Shown in pieces: positions 23,388 through 32,295 of a DNA stretch of 64,000 nucleotides. The stretch spans positions 186,001 through 250,000 of the forward strand of contig NZ_JBEDYP020000012.1 in the NCBI RefSeq assembly GCF_040117685.2, written 5' to 3'. The translations under genes and the position numbers were made by a program. The notes beneath the pieces are model-generated. The model was given only the letters and a program-made list of their open reading frames with translations. It had not been told where the DNA came from and searched no databases. Every line of letters begins with the position of its first letter. The stretch's first letter is position 1. Origin of the DNA: Gracilimonas sp040117685. GTDB taxonomy: Bacteria > Bacteroidota > Rhodothermia > Balneolales > Balneolaceae.

Positions 23388-24938
23388 TTGTTTTACAGGC
23401 TGCTCACATTAAACTGGAGGATTTTCATCTCCAACCTGAATCGGTTTCAGCTGCTGCTGACCATTGGGTATATCCTGTTTTTGGGGATTATGTTGGTGAA
23501 TCTTGCCGGAACGGCCATTGTAGTAGTGCTGATGGACAGCGATCCCTGGATGCAAATGCAGCTCCCATGGCTTACACCGGATATCTATTCATTTATCCTG
23601 CTGGTGTTTGCGAACGCCTATTGGGTGATGCACTTTTCCTTCACCAACATGCGGCTGATGAACATCGAGGAAAACCGAAAGCTGCTGGGCTTTGGGTTTC
23701 CGCTGAAAAGGCTGGCTAAGTATCTCACCATCATTGGGTTTTGTCACCCGGTTAATATCATTTATAATTTAACCTGGCTGGTATTTTTGTTGATACAGGT
23801 GCATGCAGCCTATCAGGTTCCGGTAGCAATAGCTGCGGTAGCGTTGAACTATGTGCTCATTTATTCTGTGAAACACCGGTTTATCCGCGTGGTTGAAAAA
23901 CGGTTTATTGCAGTAGTAGTGGGTTTTCTGGTATTGGTCTTTGGGCTGTTTCAACTGGTGTCGCTTTTTGCTTCAAATTCAACGAGGATTTTTGCAGAGC
24001 TGATACCCCAGGTAGAAACGGTAAATGCATTTTTATCATGGATGCCGGGAGGGATGCTCATCCAGACGGTTACGGAAGATTACGGATGGATGAATGCGCT
24101 TACTATACTCTTCTTTTCCATAGTGTTAATCGGACTTACAGTAATCGATCACTTCAATAAAACCAAAGAAGGCTTGTTAAACCCCGGCCTGAAGAAAGCC
24201 GAAGAGGAAAACAGCAAGCTTTGGAAGGTGCTTCGGAAAGTGTTGGGTCGTAATGCCGGTAAATACTATTTCTATGTGATGAAGCATCCGTACAACCGGC
24301 TGCAGGTTCTAACACTGACTATCATCCCGATTGTATATGTGCCGCTGTTAATGAATGTGGATTATGAAGTAGCACAAACCATTTTAATCCCAACCATCCT
24401 TGCCGGCATACCGGTGGCGTTGCTGGCTATGGGAATGGCGAATATGTATGGCTATGAAAACCGGGAGTTTTTGCTTCACCTACAGTTTCCCATCAATTTG
24501 GAAAAGCAACTGAAAGAGCGGTTTCTGGGAGTGGTGTTGCTTCCTTTGCTGGTGTTTTACCTGATTACGGCTTTTGAACTGCTTGTGATTCCTGAAATCG
24601 GTTCACCCCTGCAAATATTTGTAGCCAACACCTTTTTCTTCCTCATGTTCATGCTATTATTTGTGTGGAGTTCCTATTTTCAATATCAGAAAGCCACCTA
24701 TTCTTCTTTTAGTTACAAGCATCCCATTATCCCGCAGAAAGTAACTTTCGCCATTTCATTCCTGATTTTTTCGATGGGATATATGGTTTTTGTTCCACTA
24801 AACGGATTGGAGTGGTATCGCCTGACGATTATGGGAACGGTAATTGTAATTATGGTTATTTACCTGTGGCGGCATATGGATGTTTTGGTTAACCTGTTTA
24901 AAAACCGAGTATTGATGAGATTATGGAGCGAGCTGTAG
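23388..24938 (+). CDS. Membrane protein, likely ABC exporter permease
   Basis: A 516-residue protein with about twelve hydrophobic segments. The start is a TTG at 23388; the only nearby ATG (23377) is out of frame and closes early, and no clear ribosome site is visible. The 3' end overlaps the ATPase gene by 16 nt, which strongly suggests the two encode one ABC system of the ABC-2 type. I do not recognise a more specific family and cannot state the substrate. Confidence 0.72.
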   Translation: MFYRLLTLNWRIFISNLNRFQLLLTIGYILFLGIMLVNLAGTAIVVVLMDSDPWMQMQLPWLTPDIYSFILLVFANAYWVMHFSFTNMRLMNIEENRKLLGFGFPLKRLAKYLTIIGFCHPVNIIYNLTWLVFLLIQVHAAYQVPVAIAAVALNYVLIYSVKHRFIRVVEKRFIAVVVGFLVLVFGLFQLVSLFASNSTRIFAELIPQVETVNAFLSWMPGGMLIQTVTEDYGWMNALTILFFSIVLIGLTVIDHFNKTKEGLLNPGLKKAEEENSKLWKVLRKVLGRNAGKYYFYVMKHPYNRLQVLTLTIIPIVYVPLLMNVDYEVAQTILIPTILAGIPVALLAMGMANMYGYENREFLLHLQFPINLEKQLKERFLGVVLLPLLVFYLITAFELLVIPEIGSPLQIFVANTFFFLMFMLLFVWSSYFQYQKATYSSFSYKHPIIPQKVTFAISFLIFSMGYMVFVPLNGLEWYRLTIMGTVIVIMVIYLWRHMDVLVNLFKNRVLMRLWSEL

Positions 24939-25681
24939 AGTTAAAAAATCTGGATAAGAGCTACGAGGAAACTCCGGTGCTTAAGAAGCTGAACCTAGAC
25001 ATTCCAAAAGGAACGGTGTTTGGGCTGATTGGTCCGAATGGGGCCGGGAAAAGTACATTGATTGGCGTGTTGACAGGCTTGTTGAGTTTTGAGCGCGGAG
25101 AAGTAATTATTCACGGTATGAAATTGAACCCCAAAAATGAGCTCGAAATTAAAAAGCTGACGGCCTCGGTTCTGCAACCTCCACTCTTATTTGAGCAGTT
25201 CAGCAGCCTGGAGTTTATTGAGTATGTATGCGAAATCTACGAAGTGGAAAAAGAGGGATTGATAGAAAAGGCGTATTCCCTGATGGATTATTTCGACATC
25301 AAGGATTTTGCCAAGATTAAAGTGAATAAACTTTCATCGGGGAGCCGAAAAAAACTGGCTTTTGTTACATCCGTTTTGGTTGAGCCGAAGTTGTTACTGC
25401 TGGATGAGCCATTCGAGGCCGTAGATGTAATCTCAATCGAGCGGATGAAAAATATTATCCGGCGCCTGAAGCAAAAGGGGGTAACCATCATTGTAACCAG
25501 TCACATTCTGGAAGTTGTAGAAAACCTCTGTGACGATATAGCCATTTTGCATCATGGCCACATCAAAGCCTACCTGGATTCCGTGAGTCGAAAAGAACTT
25601 CAAAAAGATGCCAGCCTTCACGAGATATTTGAAAAGTATGTGGAAGTGGAGCGTAAAGAAGAGATTGTAGACTGGCTGTAG
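24923..25681 (+). CDS. ABC transporter ATP-binding protein
   Basis: A 252-residue nucleotide-binding protein: Walker A GPNGAGKST near residue 38, Q-loop ASVLQPP, signature variant LSSGSRKKLAF in place of LSGGQ, Walker B LLLLDEPFEAVD, and H-loop VTSHIL. The organisation matches the CcmA/NatA type that partners ABC-2 permeases. The 16-nt overlap with the preceding permease gene supports a functional pair. Confidence 0.92.
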   Translation: MERAVELKNLDKSYEETPVLKKLNLDIPKGTVFGLIGPNGAGKSTLIGVLTGLLSFERGEVIIHGMKLNPKNELEIKKLTASVLQPPLLFEQFSSLEFIEYVCEIYEVEKEGLIEKAYSLMDYFDIKDFAKIKVNKLSSGSRKKLAFVTSVLVEPKLLLLDEPFEAVDVISIERMKNIIRRLKQKGVTIIVTSHILEVVENLCDDIAILHHGHIKAYLDSVSRKELQKDASLHEIFEKYVEVERKEEIVDWL

Positions 25682-25753
25682 CACTCCCTTTTTCAATCCA
25701 CTATTTTTGTTAGCTTTACTAAAAGATATTCGGGAATCAAATAGGTGGATATT

Positions 25754-28276
25754 ATGGAGAAGTCGGAGTTTGAGAAGCTGGAGAAGATTATAGACGATGT
25801 GCTGCTTCTTCCGAAAGAGGAGCAAAAAGCTCGTATCAAAGAACTTTGCGGGGGAGATGAAAAGCTTCAAGAGCAAGCAGAAGAACTGCTGGAATCTATT
25901 CATGACAGTGAGACCTTTCTGGATGACCAAAAGAAAAACCTGAAGTCGTTAATGGACGATATTTCTGAAGAGATCTCAGCCGAAATTCCCGCGGAAGACT
26001 TCACCCGCGAAAACTTTGGGTTCTATACCACCACCGGTAAAATAGATCAGGGCGGAATGGGAGTTGTCTATAAAGCCCGGCGCTCGGATGGCGAGTTTGA
26101 GAGAGAAGTAGCTGTCAAGGTTCTGAATCGGCGGTTGGTGAGCGAGAGCTGGGAGAAACGATTTAATCAGGAAAAAGCAATCCTGGCCAGCCTGGATCAT
26201 CCCAATATCGCTAAGCTGTATGATGCGGGAATATCTCAGAAAAATCGCCCCTATTTGGTGATGGAATATGTGGAGGGGATGTCACTAAAGGAATACATCC
26301 AAAAAGAGGAGCCGGGGCTTAAAGAATCTCTTGCCAAGTTTAAAGAGATCTGTGAGGCCATTGACTATGCCCATCGCAACCTGATTGTACATCGGGATAT
26401 TAAACCACAAAACGTGCTAATTAATGAGCAGGGCCGCGTAAAGGTGCTGGATTTCGGGATTGCCAAAATAATCTCTGAAGAGCTAACGGAAGAAGAAGTG
26501 GTGCAGACCATTGAATCGGGCAGGCTGCTGAGCTTAAGTTATGCCGCCCCCGAACAGGTTAATATGGGAAAAATTACCGTAGCCACGGATATTTATGCAC
26601 TGGGATTGGTGCTGTATGAAATGCTTGCCCGGGAGAAACCATTCGATCTTTCGGGAAAGACCCTGCAGCAAGCCGAGAAAATTATCCTTAACAGAGAGAC
26701 CGAAAATATCAGCTGCAAGGCGAAGGTTAATCTCCGAAAAATTGATCCCAAAGATCTGGATGCCATTGTAAGCAAATGTCTTCGAAAAGAGTCCGAATAC
26801 AGGTACTCGTCGGTTCGTGAACTGATAACCGACCTTGAGAATCTTCAGAATAAAAAACCGGTTACGGCCCGGCAGAACACCCGCAGATATAAGACCGGAA
26901 AATTTATAAAAAGGAACAAGTATCAGCTTTCGGTTGCAGCTACATTTTTAGCAGCAATCATAACATTTGGGATATTTTATAGTGTCAATATCACAAAAGA
27001 GAAAAACCGGGCGCTGGAAGCCTTAAGCAGAGCTAAGATGGTAAGCGATGTAATGGTAAGTGTTTTTGAGGAGGTAGATTACACTACGACCGAAGACCCC
27101 CGGCTTGCTACAAGCCGTTTTCTTGATGAGTCGCTGGCTATGGTAGAATATAAATTCAAGAATGTTCCCGGAGAAAAAGCCCGTTTGCTGTTAAATTTTG
27201 GGTCCATAAAGTTTAATCTTGGAGAGCTGCAAATGGCGGATTCGTTGCTTAACGAATCGTCTTCCATACTTCGGTCTTTAGAAAAAGATAATGAGTACAG
27301 ATATTGGCTGGCTGACGTGTATAACAAAAAAACGGACCTGTTGCGGGCAAAGGGTCAGGACAGAAAAGCCCTGCAATATGCAGACTCCCTGCAGTTGTTT
27401 CTGGAAAGAAATGAACAGGAAATCAGAAACTTACAAATAGTCCCGCTGGATTGGCAGGCCTATATGCTGTCGTCCAAGTCATACAAGGCCGAAGTGTTTA
27501 CTTATCTCGGAGAATATGAGAAAGCGGATAGCCTGTATTCCGAAATTTTTAAGGGGTATGCTGCCCGGAAGGATACCATGTCGGACGCATACTGGGTGAG
27601 TCGGCACGACCACGGTTGGCTGCTGTTCGACAATGGAGAATACGAAAAGGCTGTTTCAACATTCGAGGATGTAATTAAGGCACGAACGGAAGGTTATGAA
27701 GAGGGAAGGATATATTACACTCCCACCAAAATAGCCGGGGCACATTCAAGTATTGCTTGGGCTTTGCATATACAAGGAGTAAGTGACAGGGCCGAAAAAC
27801 ATGCCCGGCAATCGCTTGCATTGTACAACGATATTTTTGGAGACAAGCCAAGCATCAAAAAGGCAAAGGCGATGAACGATTTAGGTATTATCATTCAGCG
27901 ACAGGGAGAATACGAGGAGGCCAGAGAGCTGATCGAAAAAGCTTACTACATGCGAAAAGATTTGCTGGGCGATACACACCCCCTGACCTTAACCAGTGAA
28001 GGGAATATGGGACTTGTATATTATTATGATGACCAAAAAGACAAGGCTCTGGAGTGGTTTATAAAAGCCCATAAAAGCAATATTAAGGTAAAAGGGGAGG
28101 TACATCCCGATCACATGAGGGAGTTAAGTAATATAGGGGCCGTGTACATGCAAATAGGAGATAATGACAGGGCCAGGAAATATTTTAAAAGGGCCCTAGA
28201 TATAGGCGGGCAGTTTTTCGATACTACAAATGTTTTATACAACAGAACATTGTCTGCTTACAACTCAATCAAGTAG
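25754..28276 (+). CDS. Serine/threonine protein kinase with C-terminal TPR repeats
   Basis: An 840-residue transmembrane kinase. Residues 1-85 are an acidic helical leader. The kinase domain (about 90-360) has the glycine loop DQGGMGVVYKARR, the VAIK-type lysine in VAVKVLNRR, HRDIKPQN and DFGIAK, so it should be active. One membrane helix follows (LSVAATFLAAIITFGIF), then about 420 residues of TPR or kinesin-light-chain-like repeats (for example TSEGNMGLVYYYDDQKDKAL). The start is at ATG 25754, with AGGTGG 6-11 nt upstream. Such kinases occur as sensory Ser/Thr kinases; the TPR side would be extracytoplasmic if the topology is simple. Confidence 0.9.
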   Translation: MEKSEFEKLEKIIDDVLLLPKEEQKARIKELCGGDEKLQEQAEELLESIHDSETFLDDQKKNLKSLMDDISEEISAEIPAEDFTRENFGFYTTTGKIDQGGMGVVYKARRSDGEFEREVAVKVLNRRLVSESWEKRFNQEKAILASLDHPNIAKLYDAGISQKNRPYLVMEYVEGMSLKEYIQKEEPGLKESLAKFKEICEAIDYAHRNLIVHRDIKPQNVLINEQGRVKVLDFGIAKIISEELTEEEVVQTIESGRLLSLSYAAPEQVNMGKITVATDIYALGLVLYEMLAREKPFDLSGKTLQQAEKIILNRETENISCKAKVNLRKIDPKDLDAIVSKCLRKESEYRYSSVRELITDLENLQNKKPVTARQNTRRYKTGKFIKRNKYQLSVAATFLAAIITFGIFYSVNITKEKNRALEALSRAKMVSDVMVSVFEEVDYTTTEDPRLATSRFLDESLAMVEYKFKNVPGEKARLLLNFGSIKFNLGELQMADSLLNESSSILRSLEKDNEYRYWLADVYNKKTDLLRAKGQDRKALQYADSLQLFLERNEQEIRNLQIVPLDWQAYMLSSKSYKAEVFTYLGEYEKADSLYSEIFKGYAARKDTMSDAYWVSRHDHGWLLFDNGEYEKAVSTFEDVIKARTEGYEEGRIYYTPTKIAGAHSSIAWALHIQGVSDRAEKHARQSLALYNDIFGDKPSIKKAKAMNDLGIIIQRQGEYEEARELIEKAYYMRKDLLGDTHPLTLTSEGNMGLVYYYDDQKDKALEWFIKAHKSNIKVKGEVHPDHMRELSNIGAVYMQIGDNDRARKYFKRALDIGGQFFDTTNVLYNRTLSAYNSIK

Positions 28277-28387
28277 CTTACTGTTAAAAAAGCAGGCTGT
28301 TACCATACCGGAAAATAGGGATTTCCCCTATTCAATCATTTATCGTATAATCAGGCAGGTTAGTAATTGAATAAAAGTGGGGCTTCT

Positions 28388-29071
28388 ATGAAAGTGATTT
28401 TAACGTCGGTTATCGCGGTATCTTTTCTCTTCAATTTTTCACAGGCTCAGGATCGTCCCGATCCAAATATTCCACAGGGCACTAATTTTGAAGTTCCTGA
28501 AGGATGGGAAATTCGCCTCGACCATGGCATGGAAGATGTGGTTATCGGTTCAAAGCCGGATTCCTCAGACATTTATTTTGTGAACATGACTCCTGGCTGG
28601 CATGTAACCACCGGGCCGGCCGGCATCTTTTATCACCCGGCCAATACAGCTTCTGGTTCATTTGACGTAAAAACGGAGCTGCATTTTTTTAATCCCGGCG
28701 ACAGAAATCGTGAAGGGTATGGCTTGTTCTGGGGAGGTTCGAACCTTGATGGAGACACCCAGGCATATATGTATTTTTTACTGAGGAATACCGGAGAATT
28801 TCTCATCAAGAAACGAACAGGGGAAGAGACAGAGGTTATACAAGGCTGGACGGCCAGTGATGCTATCAACATATACGACGATCCGGATGTATCTTCTGTG
28901 TTAAATGTACTCAAAGTTAGGGTTGAGGGTGAAAGTGTCCGGTTTTTTATTAATGATGAAGAGGTTGCAGATGTTGATGCATCAGGCATGAACAATGACG
29001 GCATTTACGGACTCCGAGTTAATCATAGTGTGAATCTTCACGTTTCGGATTTGAGCTTATCGAAATTGTAG
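28388..29071 (+). CDS. Secreted protein with concanavalin-like fold
   Basis: A 227-residue exported protein (signal peptide ending near NFSQAQ; start at ATG 28388). The mature region, with FDVKTELHFFNPGDRNREG, then YGLFWGGSNL, LLRNTGEFLIKKR and VRFFINDEEV, follows the strand order of DUF1080/LamG-like jelly rolls that bind or act on sugars. I do not see catalytic residues that would settle a function. Confidence 0.65.
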   Translation: MKVILTSVIAVSFLFNFSQAQDRPDPNIPQGTNFEVPEGWEIRLDHGMEDVVIGSKPDSSDIYFVNMTPGWHVTTGPAGIFYHPANTASGSFDVKTELHFFNPGDRNREGYGLFWGGSNLDGDTQAYMYFLLRNTGEFLIKKRTGEETEVIQGWTASDAINIYDDPDVSSVLNVLKVRVEGESVRFFINDEEVADVDASGMNNDGIYGLRVNHSVNLHVSDLSLSKL

Positions 29072-29179
29072 TAACAAATTTTTACTCATCACAAAGAAAA
29101 TACCTTCTGAAAGGCGTAACACCCATTTAAACTCAGCGTAATAGCTCTTGTCTCAATCATAAATAAAAGGAGAAGAGAG

Positions 29180-29599
29180 ATGAGAAAAGTAAATACGGTA
29201 TTGATCTTAGTTATAATGGGAATGATGACGGCTGCATGCACCACGTCAGTAACCAGATCCACAACCACACACGTTAAGGATCTTGTTCAATCGGATGTAT
29301 TTGGTGTACTACCGGCATATGATAAGGAAATCATCGTTTATTACAGTGCCGATGAAGTTGAGGGAGAATACATTGAGCTTGCCACTGTACAAATTCAGGA
29401 GACGGCCGGTGAAAGTTCTACAGAAAACATGATTGAGATGCTGAAAATGGAAGCAAAAGAATTAGGTGGCAATGGAGTTATTCTAATTGATAATAAAGCG
29501 GATGAAACCTCCGGTTCGGTAACCAAAAAGGTAAAAGCAATTGCGGTATATGCCCTTGATATCATTCCATCGGAAATCAATCCGTTGGTGTTGCTTTAA
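29180..29599 (+). CDS. Small lipoprotein, RcsF/YbjQ-like domain
   Basis: A 139-residue lipoprotein: signal with lipobox ending at C20 (TAAC). The core segment MLKMEAKELGGNGVILID followed by an exposed strand resembles the A-x-LGANAV pattern of RcsF and YbjQ-like proteins. RcsF senses envelope damage in enterobacteria; no Rcs phosphorelay genes are nearby, so only the fold is suggested. A GGAGAAGAGAG ribosome site precedes the start. Confidence 0.6.
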   Translation: MRKVNTVLILVIMGMMTAACTTSVTRSTTTHVKDLVQSDVFGVLPAYDKEIIVYYSADEVEGEYIELATVQIQETAGESSTENMIEMLKMEAKELGGNGVILIDNKADETSGSVTKKVKAIAVYALDIIPSEINPLVLL

Positions 29600-29677
29600 A
29601 AAGGTTCGGAATTAAGCTTCGTAAAAATCGTTTTATTCATGTACTGTATACTCAAAACATGAACTAAGACACAAAGC

Positions 29678-30535
29678 ATGCAAGAAAGTTTCGAGCTTCT
29701 GGCCGACAGAATAATTCAAACAACACCACAAATTTTAGCTGCCATTACGTCTCTGGTAGTGCTGATTTTTATTGGCCGATTAGCCAGCAACGGGGTTGGC
29801 CGCTTGCTTGGAGGTGAAAGAGCCAAGGGCGTTAAACAAGTACGACTAATTAAGCGATTGGTGCGCTGGGCGTTTAATGTACTGGGGTTGGTAATTGCCT
29901 TACACTTGGTGGGCTTAACGCAAGTTGCCACCAGTTTTTTAGCTGCAGGGGGTGTTGTTGCCGTTGTTCTCGGATTTGCTTTTCGGGAAATTGGAGAAAA
30001 CTTACTTGCAGGATTATTCCTTTCCTTCAGTCGCTCCTTTGATGTTGGTGACCTGATTGAAAGCAATGGAATAAGGGGAGTTGTGCAGAGAATAGAGATA
30101 CGGGACGTTCACATACGCACTGCAGACGGGTGTGATATTTTCATTCCTAGTGCCACTATCTACAAAAATCCGCTTCACAATTTTACCAGAGATGGATTAC
30201 GGCGGGGCAGTTTCACTATTGGAATCGACTACGGAGACGACCTTCAGAAAGCAAGAGAAACCCTTCTTAAAGCCGTTCAGGAACATAAGCTTACGCTTGC
30301 AAATCCGAAGGCGAATATTCAGATAGCCGCCTTTAACGCAGCTTTTGTTGAGCTGGAAGTTTTATTCTGGATAGATACGTTCAGCAATGAACACGGGTTG
30401 GGTGAAATACGGTCGCAGGTGATGGACGACTGCCACAAAGTACTAGCCGAAAAAGGTTTTACCTACAGTTCGAATGTAACCACAGCGGTTGATATGTTGC
30501 CGGTAAGCGTGAACATTGATAGTGAAAAGAAATGA
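29678..30535 (+). CDS. Mechanosensitive ion channel of the MscS family
   Basis: A 285-residue channel. Three N-terminal membrane helices end in the pore-lining TM3 with the Gly/Ala-rich FLAAGGVVAVVLGFAFREIG, then the beta domain (FDVGDLIESNGIRGVVQRIEI) and the C-terminal alpha/beta vestibule. This is a minimal small-conductance channel that would release solutes during hypo-osmotic shock, useful for a marine organism. Confidence 0.92.
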   Translation: MQESFELLADRIIQTTPQILAAITSLVVLIFIGRLASNGVGRLLGGERAKGVKQVRLIKRLVRWAFNVLGLVIALHLVGLTQVATSFLAAGGVVAVVLGFAFREIGENLLAGLFLSFSRSFDVGDLIESNGIRGVVQRIEIRDVHIRTADGCDIFIPSATIYKNPLHNFTRDGLRRGSFTIGIDYGDDLQKARETLLKAVQEHKLTLANPKANIQIAAFNAAFVELEVLFWIDTFSNEHGLGEIRSQVMDDCHKVLAEKGFTYSSNVTTAVDMLPVSVNIDSEKK

Positions 30536-30578
30536 TAATACAGAACCCAAGGTGGCCTTACGGCTTATCCTAAAAAGA

Positions 30579-31052
30579 CTAAAACTCCTCAGAAAGAAGG
30601 TCACAAATTTCTTCCAAAAGTTCTCGTTGTTCTTTGGAGATGGAGTTTTTTGTGTTTGAATCGATATCGAGTTGGCCGGCAAATTCACCCTCTTTCATGA
30701 TAGGGACAACGATTTCGGATTGTACATCGGTGCTGCATGCCAGATAATTTTCTTCGCTGTGCACATCCTGTGCAACAAAGGTTTCATGGCTCAGGGCAAC
30801 CTGTCCGCATATGCCTCTTCCATATGGAATGCGGGTGTGGTTGGTAGAAGGACCTACAAACGGACCGAGAACAAGTTCCTGCTTCCCCTCCGAATCGGGC
30901 AGGTAAAAACCCACCCAGCTGAAAGAAGGGATTTCATCAGCTAATAATTCACAAATCGCAAAAAGCTTTTCATCGCGGGTAACATCCCGCTTTAAAATAC
31001 CTTCCGTATCCGAAATTATCTGGTCATAAGAAATAAGTTGTACAGCGCTCAT
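30579..31052 (-). CDS. GAF-domain protein, free methionine-(R)-sulfoxide reductase-like
   Basis: A 157-residue single-GAF protein starting at ATG 31052. It follows the fRMsr (YebR) pattern: PYGRGICGQ with C82, DVH, then NYLACSTDVQSEIVVPI with C106, and GQLDIDS. The 24-residue C-C spacing matches the resolving and catalytic cysteines of that enzyme. The first resolving cysteine, expected 10 residues before C82, is His72 here. So the thiol set is reduced; activity may use another reductant or may be lost. Confidence 0.8.
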   Translation of the reverse strand: MSAVQLISYDQIISDTEGILKRDVTRDEKLFAICELLADEIPSFSWVGFYLPDSEGKQELVLGPFVGPSTNHTRIPYGRGICGQVALSHETFVAQDVHSEENYLACSTDVQSEIVVPIMKEGEFAGQLDIDSNTKNSISKEQRELLEEICDLLSEEF

Positions 31053-31159
31053 AGCAATAATAAAATTTGTTGGAACAGAAAATAAAATAATATATCCGAC
31101 ATAAAAGTTAAGCTTTGTTTTAAGTAAAAACACGGGTTAAAAATTGATAAAAAGGTCTG

Positions 31160-31167
31160 TATCTTTG
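31160..31167 (+). promoter_or_regulatory. Possible -7 promoter element near marC
   Basis: TATCTTTG matches the Bacteroidota -7 consensus TAnnTTTG but lies only 8 nt before the annotated ATG at 31176, and no well-spaced TTTG is found upstream. If real, the transcript would be leaderless or translation starts at the Met at 31221. Confidence 0.25.
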
Positions 31168-31175
31168 GGGCTACT

Positions 31176-31850
31176 ATGGAAGAATTTTTTAAAGATATAA
31201 TCCCCTTTTCGACAGTATTTATGAGCATAGCAGCATTGTTTTTTGCGAGCTTTTCATCCTTATTTTCGGTCGTTAACCCCTTTGCAGCAATGCCTATCTA
31301 CATTTCGTTGACGGAGGGTCAAAGTGATGAAGAAAAAATCAGGACGGCGCGCAAAGCTACCACTTACATGTTTTTTGTGCTGATCACTTTTTTATTGGTT
31401 GGAACCTACATTCTCAGCTTCTTTGGAATCAGCTTACCCGGAATTCAAATAGCCGGAGGGTTGGTAATTGTTAGAGCCGGCTTTTCGATGCTAAGTCCTG
31501 ATAACGGAGGCAGAAAGCTGACTAAGAAAGATCAGGAGGCGGCCAAAGAAAAAGAAGATGTGTCATTCAGCCCGCTTGCACTGCCACTGCTTTCGGGCCC
31601 CGGGAGTATAGCGGTTGTGATTGGCTTTGGATCGGATGCACAGGGAATAACCGATTACCTGGTTAACGGAGTAGCAGTATTTATGACCGCCCTGGTTGCT
31701 TACGGAATATTAAGAGTAGCTCCTGCCATTGTGAAGTATATTGGCAAAACCGGCATGACGGTCATTACCCGCATGATGGGTTTCATTGCGCTGGCAATCG
31801 GTGTACAGTTTGTTATCAACGGAATCTCCAAATTCTTTGGAATCGGATAG
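31176..31850 (+). CDS. MarC family integral membrane protein
   Basis: A 224-residue six-helix protein. The signature SLFSVVNPFAAMPIYISLT near residue 28 and the second-half motif PLALPLLSGPGSIAVV are diagnostic for MarC/YhcE. Its function remains unknown despite the old link with multiple antibiotic resistance. The first 15 residues are absent from typical members, and an internal ATG at 31221 could be the true start. The downstream DinB gene begins 4 nt after the stop. Confidence 0.88.
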   Translation: MEEFFKDIIPFSTVFMSIAALFFASFSSLFSVVNPFAAMPIYISLTEGQSDEEKIRTARKATTYMFFVLITFLLVGTYILSFFGISLPGIQIAGGLVIVRAGFSMLSPDNGGRKLTKKDQEAAKEKEDVSFSPLALPLLSGPGSIAVVIGFGSDAQGITDYLVNGVAVFMTALVAYGILRVAPAIVKYIGKTGMTVITRMMGFIALAIGVQFVINGISKFFGIG

Positions 31851-31854
31851 TCTC

Positions 31855-32292
31855 ATGGAATTTGAAAAACTTTTCGAATACGACCGATGGGCTAATAAAA
31901 AGATACTGCTGGCTATTCAGGAACTCGATGAAGGTGAAAGAAGAGAAGAAGCCATTGGTTTGCTTTCCCATATTTTGGCAGCTCAAAAGGTTTGGATGAA
32001 TAGAATAACGGGCGAGAATACAGCGGTGGACATATGGCCTGAATTTTCTGAGACTGAAATCACCCAAATCATGCAGGAGAACACCGAAAAGCTAAAAGGG
32101 ATAGGTGCACAGAGTGATAAAACCATCACCTACCAAAACTCTAAAGGCAAGGAGTTTAATAATGCTGTCGGTGATATCCTGACTCACCTTGTTATTCATG
32201 GTCAACATCACCGGGCACAAATAGCCAAACTCATACGAGAAGCCGGGCAAACCCCGCCCGGCACCGATTACATCTTTTTTCTGAGGGGCTGA
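31855..32292 (+). CDS. DinB family protein
   Basis: A 145-residue four-helix-bundle protein, start ATG 31855 directly after marC. The three metal-ligand histidines are visible as LLSHILAAQ and HLVIHGQHHRAQI. DinB-fold proteins include thiol-dependent hydrolases and transferases using mycothiol, bacillithiol or similar cofactors, so the substrate here is open. Confidence 0.85.
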   Translation: MEFEKLFEYDRWANKKILLAIQELDEGERREEAIGLLSHILAAQKVWMNRITGENTAVDIWPEFSETEITQIMQENTEKLKGIGAQSDKTITYQNSKGKEFNNAVGDILTHLVIHGQHHRAQIAKLIREAGQTPPGTDYIFFLRG

Positions 32293-32295
32293 TAA

